Shown here: piece after piece, positions 45,593-55,877 of the stretch
How positions within the stretch are numbered: the first letter of the stretch is position 1
Layout: every line of letters starts with the position of its first letter
Source: Mariprofundus sp.
Lineage (GTDB): Bacteria > Pseudomonadota > Zetaproteobacteria > Mariprofundales > Mariprofundaceae
Direction of reading: 5' to 3'
DNA length: 64,000 bases
Assembly (NCBI GenBank): GCA_021772775.1
Contig: JAJFLH010000025.1
Span: forward strand, 1-64,000
Translations under genes and position numbers: made by a program
Notes under the pieces: model-generated
Told to the model about the DNA's origin: nothing
Seen by the model: only the letters and a program-made list of their open reading frames with translations
Database searches by the model: none

Positions 45593-46339
45593 TCAGTTGT
45601 ATTTTTGGGCAGTATAACTACTACCACGATTGCGTTCCTGGCTCATACGAACCGTTAGATCACGCCACAGATTGATGCTTTGAGAGTCTCCGGCAACTTG
45701 TCGCCCCTGACCTCTCTCTTTTGACATCCACAAGTTTTTACCATTAAAGCTATATACCGGCAACAGATCCTTCCGCGAAGATGCCGGCTTAATTTCACGA
45801 ATTAAATTATCAAGGATCAATGGTTCACTATAAGGCGTTGCATAATAGGCCAATACCATATGCGCTTGATTAAGCTCCAGCGCCTTTACATAGGTAATCC
45901 GCAACTTCTCATCAGGCACCCCGAGCTCACGCAGGGTAAAATACTTTGCGATGGAGAAGTCTTCGCAATCCCCACCGTTGGTCGACAAAAACTCAACCGG
46001 CGTAGCCCAATAGTCGTTGCGCCGCCAATGCTCCGCGTCAGACACAAAACGCATTTTATTGAAGAAATGATTAACCAAAAAGACATTTTGGAATTCATCC
46101 TCACCAGTATTCTCTTCGACTAGCTTCTGCCAAGCCTCGAGCCTCCCTCTTGCATCAGAACCAAATCGATCAGCAATCCCCGCCAAAAACTGCGACGAAA
46201 ATCCAACATTATCTGCAGAGCCAATTGAAACAGCCAACAGTATATATAGGAATAACAATAGCTTGCTAACAGCTCTATCGACCCTCATTTCCCAGCCCAT
46301 GCTCCTTACATATAGATTTATAGAAAAGCGCCCACTCAT
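45593..46339 (-). CDS. lapG: LapG-like periplasmic cysteine protease
   Basis: 248 residues with an N-terminal signal (hydrophobic segment about 27-42). Catalytic triad: Cys in NGGDCEDFSIAKYF, His in LNQAHMVLAYY and Asp in PLILDNLI, as in the bacterial transglutaminase-like protease family. LapG cuts the N-terminus of LapA-type adhesins when LapD is free of c-di-GMP. No adhesin gene is in the window. The start is uncertain: ATG codons at positions 14 and 18 are alternatives, and TAAGGAG lies next to the former. Confidence 0.87.
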   Translation of the reverse strand: MSGRFSINLYVRSMGWEMRVDRAVSKLLLFLYILLAVSIGSADNVGFSSQFLAGIADRFGSDARGRLEAWQKLVEENTGEDEFQNVFLVNHFFNKMRFVSDAEHWRRNDYWATPVEFLSTNGGDCEDFSIAKYFTLRELGVPDEKLRITYVKALELNQAHMVLAYYATPYSEPLILDNLIREIKPASSRKDLLPVYSFNGKNLWMSKERGQGRQVAGDSQSINLWRDLTVRMSQERNRGSSYTAQKYN

Positions 46340-46492
46340 GCATCACTAGCACAATATAGGCCAGTTCGTGATAGTGATTCGTATGCTAAAGCTCAGTTCT
46401 ATTACTTTTCATCACTACTGCTCTGCTTAAACTGCTCAGAATTCATAAGCTACACCTTTATTTATTATCCCTACGACACCTGCCCTGAAATA

Positions 46493-47683
46493 TCAGCCCG
46501 ACTTCCCATCAATACGCGGGCTTTTCAATATAAACGCATAGCTATATAAAAACAGCAGATATGCAGAGACCCAAAAACATTGCGATAGCGCCACCCACAA
46601 TAGCTCAAGATCATTAAAAATAAGAGGGCAAAACACCCGCACAGATGCACCGGAAAACAGCAGCATAAACATCAAGCCCAGATTCGCTGGAGGCTGCATA
46701 ATATTACGCCCGGTATGGCCCAATGAAATACGCGACATCATACCCATGCCACCAACAGCAAAAGCATGCACAGCCAGAAATGGAGACACAGCCGCTATGG
46801 CTGTCGCACTCTTCAACCCAAAACCAATAATCATCCATGCATAAGCCAGATAAAGCATCCATAATAACGGCTTATTCCAAACACCGCGATGATGCCAGCC
46901 CCACAAACGAAACAGGTGCAACAGAGCCAAAACAGCCGCTACAGATGCAGTAAGCATGGGCAGATAAAAAAACAGCTCCAACGTCACAAAAATCAGAAAT
47001 AGCAGCAAAGACGAGAGATCTAACCACTTATAATTCGGCAAGGCAGCCTCTGCCTTTACCCCCCGCTCAATAAACATCGGCATGACTCTGCGTGATAACA
47101 CCAGGATCAATAATAAGACCATATAGAAACCGATATACAAGCCAATGCGTCGCCCATCAGCAAACAGCCCAAACTGATCCAGCCCATAGAGCAACTGCCC
47201 TGGCAAGAACATATATACGGTGGCAATGACCCCCATATTCTTCCATAACTTTGTTTTTACAACAGGTAGAGTGATCGCAATGGATAGCACTATAATAAAT
47301 AGAGCATCACATACCGCACCGACAACCAGGGCCAACTGACTGGAAAAAAACGGAGCCAGTCGCGCCAACAACCACAACAGCAATAGCAATAGCCCCTGCA
47401 GAGGTCGACCACTCAATGTCGGCATGCCTGTCCAGTTTCTGACAGCGGTTAACAAAAAACCGGCAATAACAGCCAGGCCATAACCGTATATCATCTCATG
47501 CGCATGCCAAAATGATGCTGACGAAACTACAGGTAATATTGGAACAGAAAAAATAAGCTGTGCCATCCATATTATCATACTAACAACAACAAACAGGGCC
47601 GCTGCAAAAAAGAACGCCCGAAATCCAGTCTGAAACAAGACGCTTATTGTATCCGGTTCTACTTCATCACCTGCTTTAGCCAT
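46493..47683 (-). CDS. nnrS: NnrS family haem/copper membrane protein
   Basis: 396 residues from the ATG at 47683 (AGGG six bases before it; the frame is open ten codons further). About twelve helices, with FQTGFRAFFFAAALF, FWHAHEMIYGYGLAVIAGFLLTAVRNWTG, SRRVMPMFIERGV, AVGGMGMMSRISLGHTGR. NnrS proteins ease nitric oxide stress and are common beside cbb3 operons. It is divergent from ccoN. Confidence 0.9.
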   Translation of the reverse strand: MAKAGDEVEPDTISVLFQTGFRAFFFAAALFVVVSMIIWMAQLIFSVPILPVVSSASFWHAHEMIYGYGLAVIAGFLLTAVRNWTGMPTLSGRPLQGLLLLLLWLLARLAPFFSSQLALVVGAVCDALFIIVLSIAITLPVVKTKLWKNMGVIATVYMFLPGQLLYGLDQFGLFADGRRIGLYIGFYMVLLLILVLSRRVMPMFIERGVKAEAALPNYKWLDLSSLLLFLIFVTLELFFYLPMLTASVAAVLALLHLFRLWGWHHRGVWNKPLLWMLYLAYAWMIIGFGLKSATAIAAVSPFLAVHAFAVGGMGMMSRISLGHTGRNIMQPPANLGLMFMLLFSGASVRVFCPLIFNDLELLWVALSQCFWVSAYLLFLYSYAFILKSPRIDGKSG

Positions 47684-47881
47684 AGAAAACCCTATTTTCA
47701 TACTAATAAACACCTGTTATTGGCATACTTAATGCTAGCAACTTTGGCATGAAAATCATACGAAGCATGCCCAACAAGAACACGAAGATACTGCAAACAA
47801 CTTAACCTTAAATAAACTATGTACAAGCTCAATTCCATAAGTAGTATTTCAAATGAACTTTATCACTAGGAGGTGGAGACT

Positions 47882-49300
47882 GTGGTCGAAAGCACCCCGG
47901 AAAACCCCAATTATAACATCACAATCGTAAAAGCATTTGCTCTGTGTGCAGTTGTATACCTGATTGTCGGCTCACTAGTTGGCGATCTTATTGCATGGCA
48001 ACTATCTTTTCCCGCTCTCAACTTTAACGAGTATCTGAGCTTCGGGCGATTACGCCCACTACACACCAATGCGGTAATCTTTGCATTTGGTGGCTGTACC
48101 CTGATGGCCACAGCCTTTTACATTGTACAACGCACCTGCGGTGTACCGCTGTGGAGCAATAAAATGGCCTGGTTCACCTTCTGGGGCTGGAACCTGATTA
48201 TTGTCTCAGCAGTCATCTCCTTCCCAATGGGTTGGACCTCCGGCAAAGAGTACGCTGAACTTGAGTGGCCAATTGATATTTTGATCGCCGTTGTCTGGCT
48301 CTCTTATATGTTCAACTTCATCATGACCATTGTAAACAGAAAGGTATCCCACATCTATGTGGCCAACTGGTTCTTCCTTGGCATGATGATCATGATCACT
48401 TATCTGCACGTAGTGAATTCGTTAGCGGTTCCTGTCACCCTGACCCACTCCTACTCGATCTACTCCGGTGTTCACGATGCCATGATCCAGTGGTGGTGGG
48501 GCCATAATGCAGTTGGCTTCTTTCTGACTGCTGGTTTCCTTGGCATCATGTATTACTTTATCCCCAAACAGGCCGACATGCCGATCTACTCCTATCGCCT
48601 GTCCGTATTACACTTCTGGGCTCTGATGTTCGGTTATGTCTGGCTTGGCGCCCATCACCTGCAATACACTGCACTGCCTGACTGGGCTGGTTCATTAGGT
48701 GCCGCCGTTTCACTTGCTATGATCATCCCATCATGGGGCGGTGCGGTGAATGGCTTGATGACGCTATCCGGTGCCTGGCACAAATTACGAGATGATTATG
48801 TCTTGCGTTTCATGGTTGTTTCACTGGCTTTCTACGCCATGTCTACCTTTGAAGGGCCGGTCATGTCTCTGAAGACCGTCAATGCACTATCTCACTACAC
48901 CGACTGGACGATAGGACATGTTCATTCCGGTGCTTTGGGCTGGGTTGCGATGGTCTCTATCGGCGCCATTTATCATCTGGTGCCGCGACTGTGGAAAACT
49001 GAGATCCATTCTGTCTCGCTAGTTAACACCCACTTTTGGATACACACTATAGGCACCGTGATATATGTCTGTGCGATGTGGGTATCCGGCCTCATGCAAG
49101 GCTTAATGTGGCGCGCTACCGATGACTACGGCAATCTAGTTTATACATTTGCCGAAACTGTTGTTGCCATGCATCCATACTATGTACTGCGCTCCGTGGG
49201 TGGTTTCTTAGTACTGATTGGTGCACTGATCATGCTGTATAATGTTGTGATGACCATTAAAGCGAATGGTCAATCCAAAACTGCTGCGGCACAGGTATAG
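47882..49300 (+). CDS. ccoN: cbb3 oxidase catalytic subunit I
   Basis: 472 residues from the GTG at 47882, because AGGAGG (47868-47873) lies eight bases before it. All active-site parts are present: [14 protein letters not shown] (low-spin haem His), [11 protein letters not shown] (Cu-B His), [19 protein letters not shown] (cross-linked Tyr and two Cu-B His) and [14 protein letters not shown] (haem His pair). It reduces oxygen at high affinity. It starts a plus-strand cluster that runs to 57293. Confidence 0.97.
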   Translation: MVESTPENPNYNITIVKAFALCAVVYLIVGSLVGDLIAWQLSFPALNFNEYLSFGRLRPLHTNAVIFAFGGCTLMATAFYIVQRTCGVPLWSNKMAWFTFWGWNLIIVSAVISFPMGWTSGKEYAELEWPIDILIAVVWLSYMFNFIMTIVNRKVSHIYVANWFFLGMMIMITYLHVVNSLAVPVTLTHSYSIYSGVHDAMIQWWWGHNAVGFFLTAGFLGIMYYFIPKQADMPIYSYRLSVLHFWALMFGYVWLGAHHLQYTALPDWAGSLGAAVSLAMIIPSWGGAVNGLMTLSGAWHKLRDDYVLRFMVVSLAFYAMSTFEGPVMSLKTVNALSHYTDWTIGHVHSGALGWVAMVSIGAIYHLVPRLWKTEIHSVSLVNTHFWIHTIGTVIYVCAMWVSGLMQGLMWRATDDYGNLVYTFAETVVAMHPYYVLRSVGGFLVLIGALIMLYNVVMTIKANGQSKTAAAQV

Positions 49301-49309
49301 GGGGAAGTC

Positions 49310-50020
49310 ATGGGACTGAGAAGAATCATTGGAAACATTCTAGACCGCTCGATTGACCCACAAAAACGACGTGAGAGAAAGTCGCTGCAGGAGTCCATGG
49401 AGCAGAATGTCATGGGTATGATCATCATGATTGCCATTGTGGTCTCTATCGCAGGGATTGTAGAGATTGTACCTCTGTACTATCTGGACAATACGATTGA
49501 AAAACTCACTAAAGAAGAGGATAGCATTCGTCCTTATACTGCTCTGGAGCAGGAAGGACGTGATGTCTATATACGTGAAGGCTGCTACCTATGCCACTCA
49601 CAGATGATTCGTCCTTTCCGTGATGAGAAGGAGCGTTACGGTCACTACTCGCTGGCGGCTGAATCTAAGTACGATCATCCATTCCAGTGGGGCTCCAAGC
49701 GCACCGGCCCTGATTTGGCGCGTGTTGGCGGCAAATACTCGAACGACTGGCAGGTACAACATCTGCGTGCACCACGCTCATTAGTGCCTGAATCGGTCAT
49801 GCCTAATTATGCATTCTTCGAAGACAACATTATTGATGATACGTTGACTGAGAGAAAGTTGCGGGCTCTCGCCATGGTAGGCGTACCATATACCGAAGCT
49901 GACTTCGCAGGTGCTGCTGCTGCTGTACGTGGTAAAACTGAGATGGATGCTATGGTCGCCTATCTGCAGGTACTTGGCACCATGGTGAAATTTGAAGAAG
50001 GAAAAGACTATCGTGAATAG
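49310..50020 (+). CDS. ccoO: cbb3 oxidase monohaem cytochrome c subunit II
   Basis: 236 residues. One helix (about 35-57), then [28 protein letters not shown] with haem site [26 protein letters not shown] and [10 protein letters not shown] with the axial Met. Length and motifs are those of ordinary CcoO, unlike the paralogue at 10744. It takes electrons from CcoP and gives them to CcoN. The next gene starts inside its last codons. Confidence 0.96.
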   Translation: MGLRRIIGNILDRSIDPQKRRERKSLQESMEQNVMGMIIMIAIVVSIAGIVEIVPLYYLDNTIEKLTKEEDSIRPYTALEQEGRDVYIREGCYLCHSQMIRPFRDEKERYGHYSLAAESKYDHPFQWGSKRTGPDLARVGGKYSNDWQVQHLRAPRSLVPESVMPNYAFFEDNIIDDTLTERKLRALAMVGVPYTEADFAGAAAAVRGKTEMDAMVAYLQVLGTMVKFEEGKDYRE

Positions 50021-50234
50021 TCTAACTGAATTTTTCTCCACCGACTGGGAGGCCATGACACGCTCAGACTGGACGGGAATGGTGATCGTCATCATCCTCA
50101 CAGTGCTAATGATTGGCCTCTACACCTGGGTATTCAAGCCATCCAACCGCGATCACTTTGAACAATACCGTGATTTTGTAAATGAGAACAATGAAGAGAT
50201 GAAAAGGGAGACTGGTCATGGCCAAACAAAATAA
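50013..50234 (+). CDS. ccoQ: cbb3 oxidase small subunit CcoQ
   Basis: 73 residues from the GTG at 50013 in GTGAATAG, which overlaps the ccoO stop; GAAGGA lies before it. An upstream in-frame ATG is possible but would overlap ccoO by 29 bases. One helix (about residues 22-42: [20 protein letters not shown]) followed by [16 protein letters not shown], the usual CcoQ ending. It stabilises the complex. Confidence 0.85.
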   Translation: MNSLTEFFSTDWEAMTRSDWTGMVIVIILTVLMIGLYTWVFKPSNRDHFEQYRDFVNENNEEMKRETGHGQTK

Positions 50235-51069
50235 GCCGCAACAAGTCCCGGATACGGGGTACGAGTGGGATGGAATCCGCGAATTAACCAACCCACCACC
50301 ACGCTGGTGGATGATCTCTTTTCATGCCAGCTGGATCTTCTGTGTGATCTATTTCATCCTCTACCCATCTATTCCATTGATTCATGATTCCAACAAAGGC
50401 CTGCTTGGTTGGACTCAGATCAAAGAGTTTAAAGAGGCTGTTGCCGAAAATGATGCCATCAAAGCGCCCTATCTGAAAAAGATCGCTGAGATGGATAATC
50501 AGGCACTTTTAGCTGATCCTGCCATGCGTAATTTTGCAGAATCATCTGCTAAAGCTATTTTTGGTGATTTCTGTGCCGGCTGCCATGGCGCTGGTGGTCA
50601 GGGCGCACTTGGGCTATTTCCTAATCTGTCTGACGACAACTGGCTCTACGGCGGTGACCTAGACACTATCATTGAGACAATTACAGATGGCCGTGAAGGC
50701 TCTATGCCTGCCCATATAGAGATGATTGACGAGGCCGGAATTAACACGCTGACGGATTTTGTTATTGCCTCATCACAGGGGAAAGCAACACCTGAAGGTT
50801 TGGCCTACTTTAATGAGGCTGGATGTGCAGACTGCCATGGTGAAAACGCCGCTGGTGGTGATGGCGCACCTAATCTTACAGACACCATATGGCGTTTCGG
50901 TAGCTCTCGAGATGAAGTTCTGCGCACCATTCGTTATGGTGTAAATGAAGATCCAGAGGATGTACCTCAGACACGCATAGCCAAAATGCCTGCTTTTGAA
51001 GGCAAACTCAGCCCCGAATCGATCAAAATGCTTGCCGTAAAAGTACATCAACTCGGTGGCGGGAAATAG
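50218..51069 (+). CDS. ccoP: cbb3 oxidase dihaem cytochrome c subunit III
   Basis: 283 residues. The anchor signature YEWDGIRELTNPPPRWWM and a single helix precede two cytochrome domains with CAGCH (GDFCAGCHGAGGQGALG) and CADCH (EAGCADCHGENAAGGDG), and Met ligands in GSMPAH and AKMPAF. It receives electrons from soluble cytochromes such as the dihaem protein at 19278. It overlaps ccoQ by 17 bases. Confidence 0.96.
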   Translation: MAKQNKPQQVPDTGYEWDGIRELTNPPPRWWMISFHASWIFCVIYFILYPSIPLIHDSNKGLLGWTQIKEFKEAVAENDAIKAPYLKKIAEMDNQALLADPAMRNFAESSAKAIFGDFCAGCHGAGGQGALGLFPNLSDDNWLYGGDLDTIIETITDGREGSMPAHIEMIDEAGINTLTDFVIASSQGKATPEGLAYFNEAGCADCHGENAAGGDGAPNLTDTIWRFGSSRDEVLRTIRYGVNEDPEDVPQTRIAKMPAFEGKLSPESIKMLAVKVHQLGGGK

Positions 51070-51078
51070 GAGAGACAT

Positions 51079-51192
51079 ATGGATGCAGTAGTTATTGGAA
51101 CCATTATCGCACTAACATTGTCGATAGCTGTATTTGCTTACCTGGCTTACCATTTTTTCAAAATCATTGGTGGGAAAGACGATACAGAATAG
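51079..51192 (+). CDS. 37-residue membrane peptide after ccoP (CcoM-like)
   Basis: Encodes MDAVVIGTIIALTLSIAVFA, a single helix, and the polar tail KIIGGKDDTE. AGGAGAG precedes the ATG, nine bases after the ccoP stop and before the terminator. Size and place match CcoM-type subunits seen in the Pseudomonas stutzeri cbb3 oxidase; the sequences are too short for proof. Confidence 0.65.
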   Translation: MDAVVIGTIIALTLSIAVFAYLAYHFFKIIGGKDDTE

Positions 51193-51217
51193 ACACAACA
51201 CGAACATTGGTGGAGAG

Positions 51218-51242
51218 GGGAGGCTCATGAGCCTCCCTTTTT
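51218..51242 (+). terminator. terminator after ccoNOQP
   Basis: GGGAGGCT, loop CATG, AGCCTCCC followed by TTTTT. It separates the structural genes from ccoG-H-I. Confidence 0.9.
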
Positions 51243-51275
51243 CATGCGGATCTCAGCAAACAGGTAGAAGTAATC

Positions 51276-51289
51276 ATTGCTATAGCAAT
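51276..51289. promoter_or_regulatory. 14-base palindrome before ccoG
   Basis: ATTGCTATAGCAAT is a perfect palindrome lying 63 bases before the ccoG start, in the only sizeable gap of the assembly genes. It could be an operator; it does not fit the FNR consensus TTGAT-N4-ATCAA. Confidence 0.35.
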
Positions 51290-51351
51290 ACACGACATTA
51301 GCATATCGTTATATTCTTTTATGGTGCATGCGAATTCAACAAGGAGTTGAA

Positions 51352-52767
51352 ATGTCGAAACAAGAGTACAAAGAATTAGAACAACTTTACACCGACGCAA
51401 GCCATTGGAGTATCAATGCCGGCGATGAAACTATCCATGCCAAACGGATTGCAGGACGCTTCCGTAGCTACAAATGGTATGCCTCAAGCCTGTGGCTACT
51501 TTTTTTTATCACCCCCTATTTCCGCTGGGAGGGGCAACAAGCCATTCTATTTGATATCCCACACCGACAGTTTCACTTTTGGTCCCTGACTATCTGGCCA
51601 CAGGATGTCTGGATGTTATCTCTGGTGTTGATTCTATTGGCCATCACTCTGTTCGCTGTCACCGCCATTGCCGGACGTGTGTGGTGCGGATACTTCTGTT
51701 TTCAAACCGTATGGACTGACTGGTTCACTTGGTTGGAAAACAGGATTGAAGGCAACCCCATCCAGCGCCGTAAACTCGATGCCGCGCCATGGACTGCACG
51801 TAAAATTCGCCTGAAACTCACAAAACATAGCCTATGGTTGATTATCTCCATACTCACGGGCGTAACATTTACTGCCTACTTCACCGATGCCTATCAATTA
51901 TGGGTTGACTACCTATCACTGCAAGCTGCCTTGATTGCCTGGATAGTGCTGGCTTCTTTTATATTTTTCACCTATGTCTTTGCCGGCTTCATGCGAGAGC
52001 AAGTGTGCTTCTGGTTATGCCCCTATGCCCGAATCCAAAGTGTAATGGTCGATAAAGATACTGAACTACCTACTTATGATCTGGCTCGTGGCGAACCACG
52101 GGGAAAAGTTCATCGCAATGCTTCTACTGAACAAAAAGGTGACTGCATTGATTGTCGTCTCTGCGTGGGCGTCTGCCCTACAGGTGTAGATATCCGTGAA
52201 GGCATGCAGGAGGGGTGTATCACCTGCGGTATGTGCATTGATGCTTGCGACAGCATCATGGACAAGGTTAAGCGACCACGAGGCCTGATTCGCTATGCAT
52301 CTAGAAAAGAGTTAAATGGGCAACCCCTTCCAGCGGTATTCAAACGGCCACGTGTGATCACCTATGGCATCATCCTGTTTCTATCTACGGCAGGTATCAT
52401 CTACGGCTTAACGCATATCCCGCCAGTAGAATTATCCGTTGTACATGAGAGGCAGCCGCTATTCACCCAAATGTCCGATGGCAGCATCCAAAACAAATAC
52501 ACCATCAAAGCTGTCAATAAAACCACACAGGCTCTAAAGTTCCATCTGCGCGTAACAGGCTTGGATGGTGTTGATGTTCGAATGCCCGATGGTGATATCA
52601 TCACACTGCAAGCAGAAGGAACCATCCCTTTTCATGTCTTTCTACGTGTAAAAGCATCACAGCTAAAAAAGAAAAAGACTAAAATTCGTTTTATACTTGA
52701 GAGCTTTGATACAATAGATAAAATGAAGCTCAAAAAACGATCCGTATTTATCGGGCCGGCACAATGA
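51352..52767 (+). CDS. ccoG: cbb3 oxidase assembly polyferredoxin CcoG
   Basis: 471 residues from the ATG at 51352 after AAGGAG. Helices with GRVWCGYFCFQTVWTDWF, then EQVCFWLCPYARIQSVMVD, and two 4Fe-4S clusters CIDCRLCVGVCPTGVDIR and CITCGMCIDACDSIMD. The last part is a periplasmic Ig-like domain. It reduces copper for delivery to CcoN. It is distinct from the paralogue at 2364. Confidence 0.95.
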   Translation: MSKQEYKELEQLYTDASHWSINAGDETIHAKRIAGRFRSYKWYASSLWLLFFITPYFRWEGQQAILFDIPHRQFHFWSLTIWPQDVWMLSLVLILLAITLFAVTAIAGRVWCGYFCFQTVWTDWFTWLENRIEGNPIQRRKLDAAPWTARKIRLKLTKHSLWLIISILTGVTFTAYFTDAYQLWVDYLSLQAALIAWIVLASFIFFTYVFAGFMREQVCFWLCPYARIQSVMVDKDTELPTYDLARGEPRGKVHRNASTEQKGDCIDCRLCVGVCPTGVDIREGMQEGCITCGMCIDACDSIMDKVKRPRGLIRYASRKELNGQPLPAVFKRPRVITYGIILFLSTAGIIYGLTHIPPVELSVVHERQPLFTQMSDGSIQNKYTIKAVNKTTQALKFHLRVTGLDGVDVRMPDGDIITLQAEGTIPFHVFLRVKASQLKKKKTKIRFILESFDTIDKMKLKKRSVFIGPAQ

Positions 52768-52813
52768 CATTAGGCCGTAACAGAGCCAATGCAGTGATCA
52801 AAAAGAGGGTGAC

Positions 52814-53314
52814 ATGTTCAGCGAACAACTAAAAGAAGACCTCAAAAACCCATGGTTGCGTCTAATTATTGCCGCCGTAGGAATCACCGTAGCAGTCAAT
52901 ATCTGCTTTATTACCTTTGCCTTCATCACCCCCCCCAACCTGGTGGTAGAGGATTATTACGAACAGGGTAAAAAATATTTTCACGATGAAAAAATACGTA
53001 ATCGAGCCGCTGCCACGGCATGGCGCCTTCAGCTCATGCTACCGGACGGCATGAAAGTCGATCATGCCGACACAGTCCGGCTCTACGTCATGGATCATCA
53101 AAGCACCCCTATACAAACGGGCAAAGTCCTCTTGACAGCTTATCGCCCCAGTGATGCCAGCCATGATTTTGATATTGAGCTAAAGCTCACCGATGCAGGC
53201 ACATTCTCTGGCCCCATCTCATTCCCCCTACCCGGACACTGGGATCTGATTGCTCGCATTGATTCTGATGGGCAACGCTTCGATACAGCACAACGTATTT
53301 TTGTCGACAAATAA
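52814..53314 (+). CDS. ccoH: FixH/CcoH family assembly protein
   Basis: 166 residues with one N-terminal helix (about 16-38: RLIIAAVGITVAVNICFITFAF) and a periplasmic domain containing PPNLVVEDYYEQGKKYFHDE, the family hallmark, and a beta-rich end. It helps assemble cbb3 oxidase with CcoI and CcoS. Its last codons overlap the possible starts of ccoI. Confidence 0.9.
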   Translation: MFSEQLKEDLKNPWLRLIIAAVGITVAVNICFITFAFITPPNLVVEDYYEQGKKYFHDEKIRNRAAATAWRLQLMLPDGMKVDHADTVRLYVMDHQSTPIQTGKVLLTAYRPSDASHDFDIELKLTDAGTFSGPISFPLPGHWDLIARIDSDGQRFDTAQRIFVDK

Positions 53315-55814
53315 AGCTCACTGCTTTCACTGCGGCCTGCCTGCTAACGGCTCGACGGCTTGTTCTGGTGATATTGCAAATCAAACATATCAATTCTGCT
53401 GCGCCGGCTGTTTGAGTGTTTGCCATATCATTCATGAAGCAGGCTTAGATAACTTTTATCATCGCCTGCAAAAAAATGAGACCACCCTTGCACCACCTCC
53501 CGATGCACCTGCAGACATTGATCAATACGAGCTGGAGGAAGTACAGCAGGATTTCACCGAGCAGCTAAAAGATGGTTCAAATCGAGCCCGCCTGATGGTG
53601 GAAGGTATCCATTGTGCCGCCTGCGTATGGTTAATCGAAAAAGCACTTGCAGCCATGCCCGGTATCATCAAAGCCGAAGTCAATCTGGTGCATCACCGAC
53701 TGCTATTGCAATGGCTTCCGGACAAAGTATCACTCCCTTCTATCATGACACGACTGGCAGCAATCGGTTATGCCGCCGTACCATTTAATCTCGAAAATGC
53801 TGAGGGTGCGGTGCATCAACAAAACAGACAGCTGTTATTTCGTTTAGGTTTTGCCGGTTTTGGTGCCATGAATATCATGTGGATCTCAATCGCACTCTAC
53901 GCAGGTGCATTTTCTGGCATCAGTGGTGAATACCGTCAATTCTTCCACTGGGTAAGCTTCGCCATCGCCATACCTGTATTGCTCTACTCTGGCGGTCCTA
54001 TCATCAGTTCAGCCTGGCGCGGATTACGACAGGGTACTCTCTCCATGGATTTACCCATCAGCATCGGCGCGCTTGCCACATTCACCTATTCGGGCTGGCA
54101 AACCACCCAGGCTGGTTCACATGTTTATTTCGATACGGTTGTCAGCTTTCTGTTTGTGATCCTGATTGGTCGCTACCTGGAGGCTCTGGCACGGCGTAAC
54201 GCCTCATCGGCAACAATGCGGCTATTAGAGTTACAGCCACGTATGGCAACCCGCCTGCTCCCGGATGGCAGTGAAGAGCGCGTTGCTGTACGTAAACTCA
54301 AAGTGGCTGATCAGCTTCGTATCAAGCCGGGGGATAAAATTGCTGCCGATGGCATTGTCATCGAAGGCCACTCCCATATTGATGAATCCATGCTGACCGG
54401 TGAACCTCAACCCGTGCACAAACAGCCTGGCAGCCCCATTGCCGGCGGCACAGTCAATGGTGAAAATCCACTACTCATGCAAGTTGAGAAGACTGGAGAT
54501 AGCACTATTTTAGCTCGCATCATCCATCTGGTCGAATCAGCTCAAGGTTCAAAAGCCCATATCCAGCGTATTGCTGACCGAATCGTACCGTGGTTCGTAA
54601 GCATCACTCTTACCCTAGCCGCCCTTACCTTCACCTATTGGTATTCAGAGCTCGGCTTTGATACCGCTCTGCTGGCTGCAACCGCAGTACTCATTATCAC
54701 CTGCCCATGCGCGCTTGGTCTGGCGACCCCCATGTCGATTGCAGTCAGCACCGCCGTTGCAGCCAGAAACGGCGTATTGGTGCGCAATGGAGAGGCTCTG
54801 GAAAGATTATCACAAGTCACCCATGTGGTATTGGATAAAACAGGTACGCTGACCACAGGACAGATGCGCGTGACTGATATTTTATTGGCTGACAATGAGA
54901 CATCCAAAGATCAACTCCTTCAGCTCGCAGGTGCATTGGAACGCCATTATTCGCACCCCCTGGCTAAGGCTATTTGTGCCACATTAGAGGCATCAGAACT
55001 GCATTTTCTCGACTGCCGTGATGCTCAACTGCTGCCCGGCATGGGTATAACTGGTAATGTCGATGGGCAACAGACCTGGGTCGGCAATCAAGCCCTGATG
55101 CAGCAACAGGCGATAACGCTACCTGATTCCATCCTCACATCATGTCAGCAGATCGAATCAAATATGGCCGTACCTGTTCTGGTTGCGGCAGATGGTAAAT
55201 TGCTCGGTCTGCTGCGTATTGAAGATCAGCTACGCGATGGTGCATACAAACTGATCTCCAGCCTGAGCCAGCGCGGTATCGGTATCACCCTGCTTAGTGG
55301 TGATTCAGTCGCGGCTTCCAAGCATTTACAACAGCTATTATCTCACCATGCCACGACACCGATTCAGGTGATTGGAGGCGTGTTACCTGAAACAAAAGCC
55401 GATCAGGTTACAGCATTACAACAGAAGGGGGAGCATGTCTTGATGGCGGGGGATGGCATCAATGATGCCCCGGCACTCGCTCAGGCGAACATCAGTATTG
55501 CCATGGGAAGCGGCACGGATGTATCCATGGAATGTTCCGATATTGTGTTAATGAACAGTGACTTGAGTAATATTCCATGGTCACTTGATTTGGGAGAACG
55601 TGCCATCAAAACCATTAGACAAAATCTCACACTGTCGCTGCTTTACAACATCATGCTTGTGCCTGCTGCTATGGCCGCATGGCTGACACCGATCTTTGCT
55701 GCACTTGCTATGCCACTGAGCTCTCTATTGGTCATTGGAAATGCCATCTTGATTCGGCGTCATATGCAACGTTCTCAGCTAAAGCCGAATGAGAGGAGTG
55801 AACGCCCACGCTAA
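53250..55814 (+). CDS. ccoI: copper-translocating P-type ATPase of the FixI/CcoI type
   Basis: Up to 854 residues. The N-terminal metal sites CFHCG and FCCAGC and an HMA domain with GIHCAACVWLIEKAL are followed by P1B ATPase parts: MLTGEPQPVHK, TCPCALGLATPMSIAVS (membrane CPC), DKTGTLT (phosphorylated Asp) and MAGDGINDAPALAQA. It moves Cu+ for cbb3 assembly. The start is unclear: ATG 53250, ATG 53268 and TTG 53301 are all in frame and all lie inside ccoH; the TTG leaves the least overlap and still precedes the metal sites. Confidence 0.93.
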   Translation: MLALILMGNASIQHNVFLSTNKAHCFHCGLPANGSTACSGDIANQTYQFCCAGCLSVCHIIHEAGLDNFYHRLQKNETTLAPPPDAPADIDQYELEEVQQDFTEQLKDGSNRARLMVEGIHCAACVWLIEKALAAMPGIIKAEVNLVHHRLLLQWLPDKVSLPSIMTRLAAIGYAAVPFNLENAEGAVHQQNRQLLFRLGFAGFGAMNIMWISIALYAGAFSGISGEYRQFFHWVSFAIAIPVLLYSGGPIISSAWRGLRQGTLSMDLPISIGALATFTYSGWQTTQAGSHVYFDTVVSFLFVILIGRYLEALARRNASSATMRLLELQPRMATRLLPDGSEERVAVRKLKVADQLRIKPGDKIAADGIVIEGHSHIDESMLTGEPQPVHKQPGSPIAGGTVNGENPLLMQVEKTGDSTILARIIHLVESAQGSKAHIQRIADRIVPWFVSITLTLAALTFTYWYSELGFDTALLAATAVLIITCPCALGLATPMSIAVSTAVAARNGVLVRNGEALERLSQVTHVVLDKTGTLTTGQMRVTDILLADNETSKDQLLQLAGALERHYSHPLAKAICATLEASELHFLDCRDAQLLPGMGITGNVDGQQTWVGNQALMQQQAITLPDSILTSCQQIESNMAVPVLVAADGKLLGLLRIEDQLRDGAYKLISSLSQRGIGITLLSGDSVAASKHLQQLLSHHATTPIQVIGGVLPETKADQVTALQQKGEHVLMAGDGINDAPALAQANISIAMGSGTDVSMECSDIVLMNSDLSNIPWSLDLGERAIKTIRQNLTLSLLYNIMLVPAAMAAWLTPIFAALAMPLSSLLVIGNAILIRRHMQRSQLKPNERSERPR

Positions 55815-55877
55815 AAGCACAACAGAAATGAACTCCAACGCCGCTAAACGGTAATAACAAGGCGCCGGAGCTCACTC

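Noticed and set aside
47700-47867. FNR/ANR box expected upstream of ccoN
   Set aside because: I read the region on both strands and found no TTGAT-N4-ATCAA-like sequence, so none is reported.
55830-55872. Imperfect hairpin after ccoI (CTCCAACGCC ... GGCGCCGGAG)
   Set aside because: The stem is interrupted and has no T run in the plus direction; not a convincing terminator.
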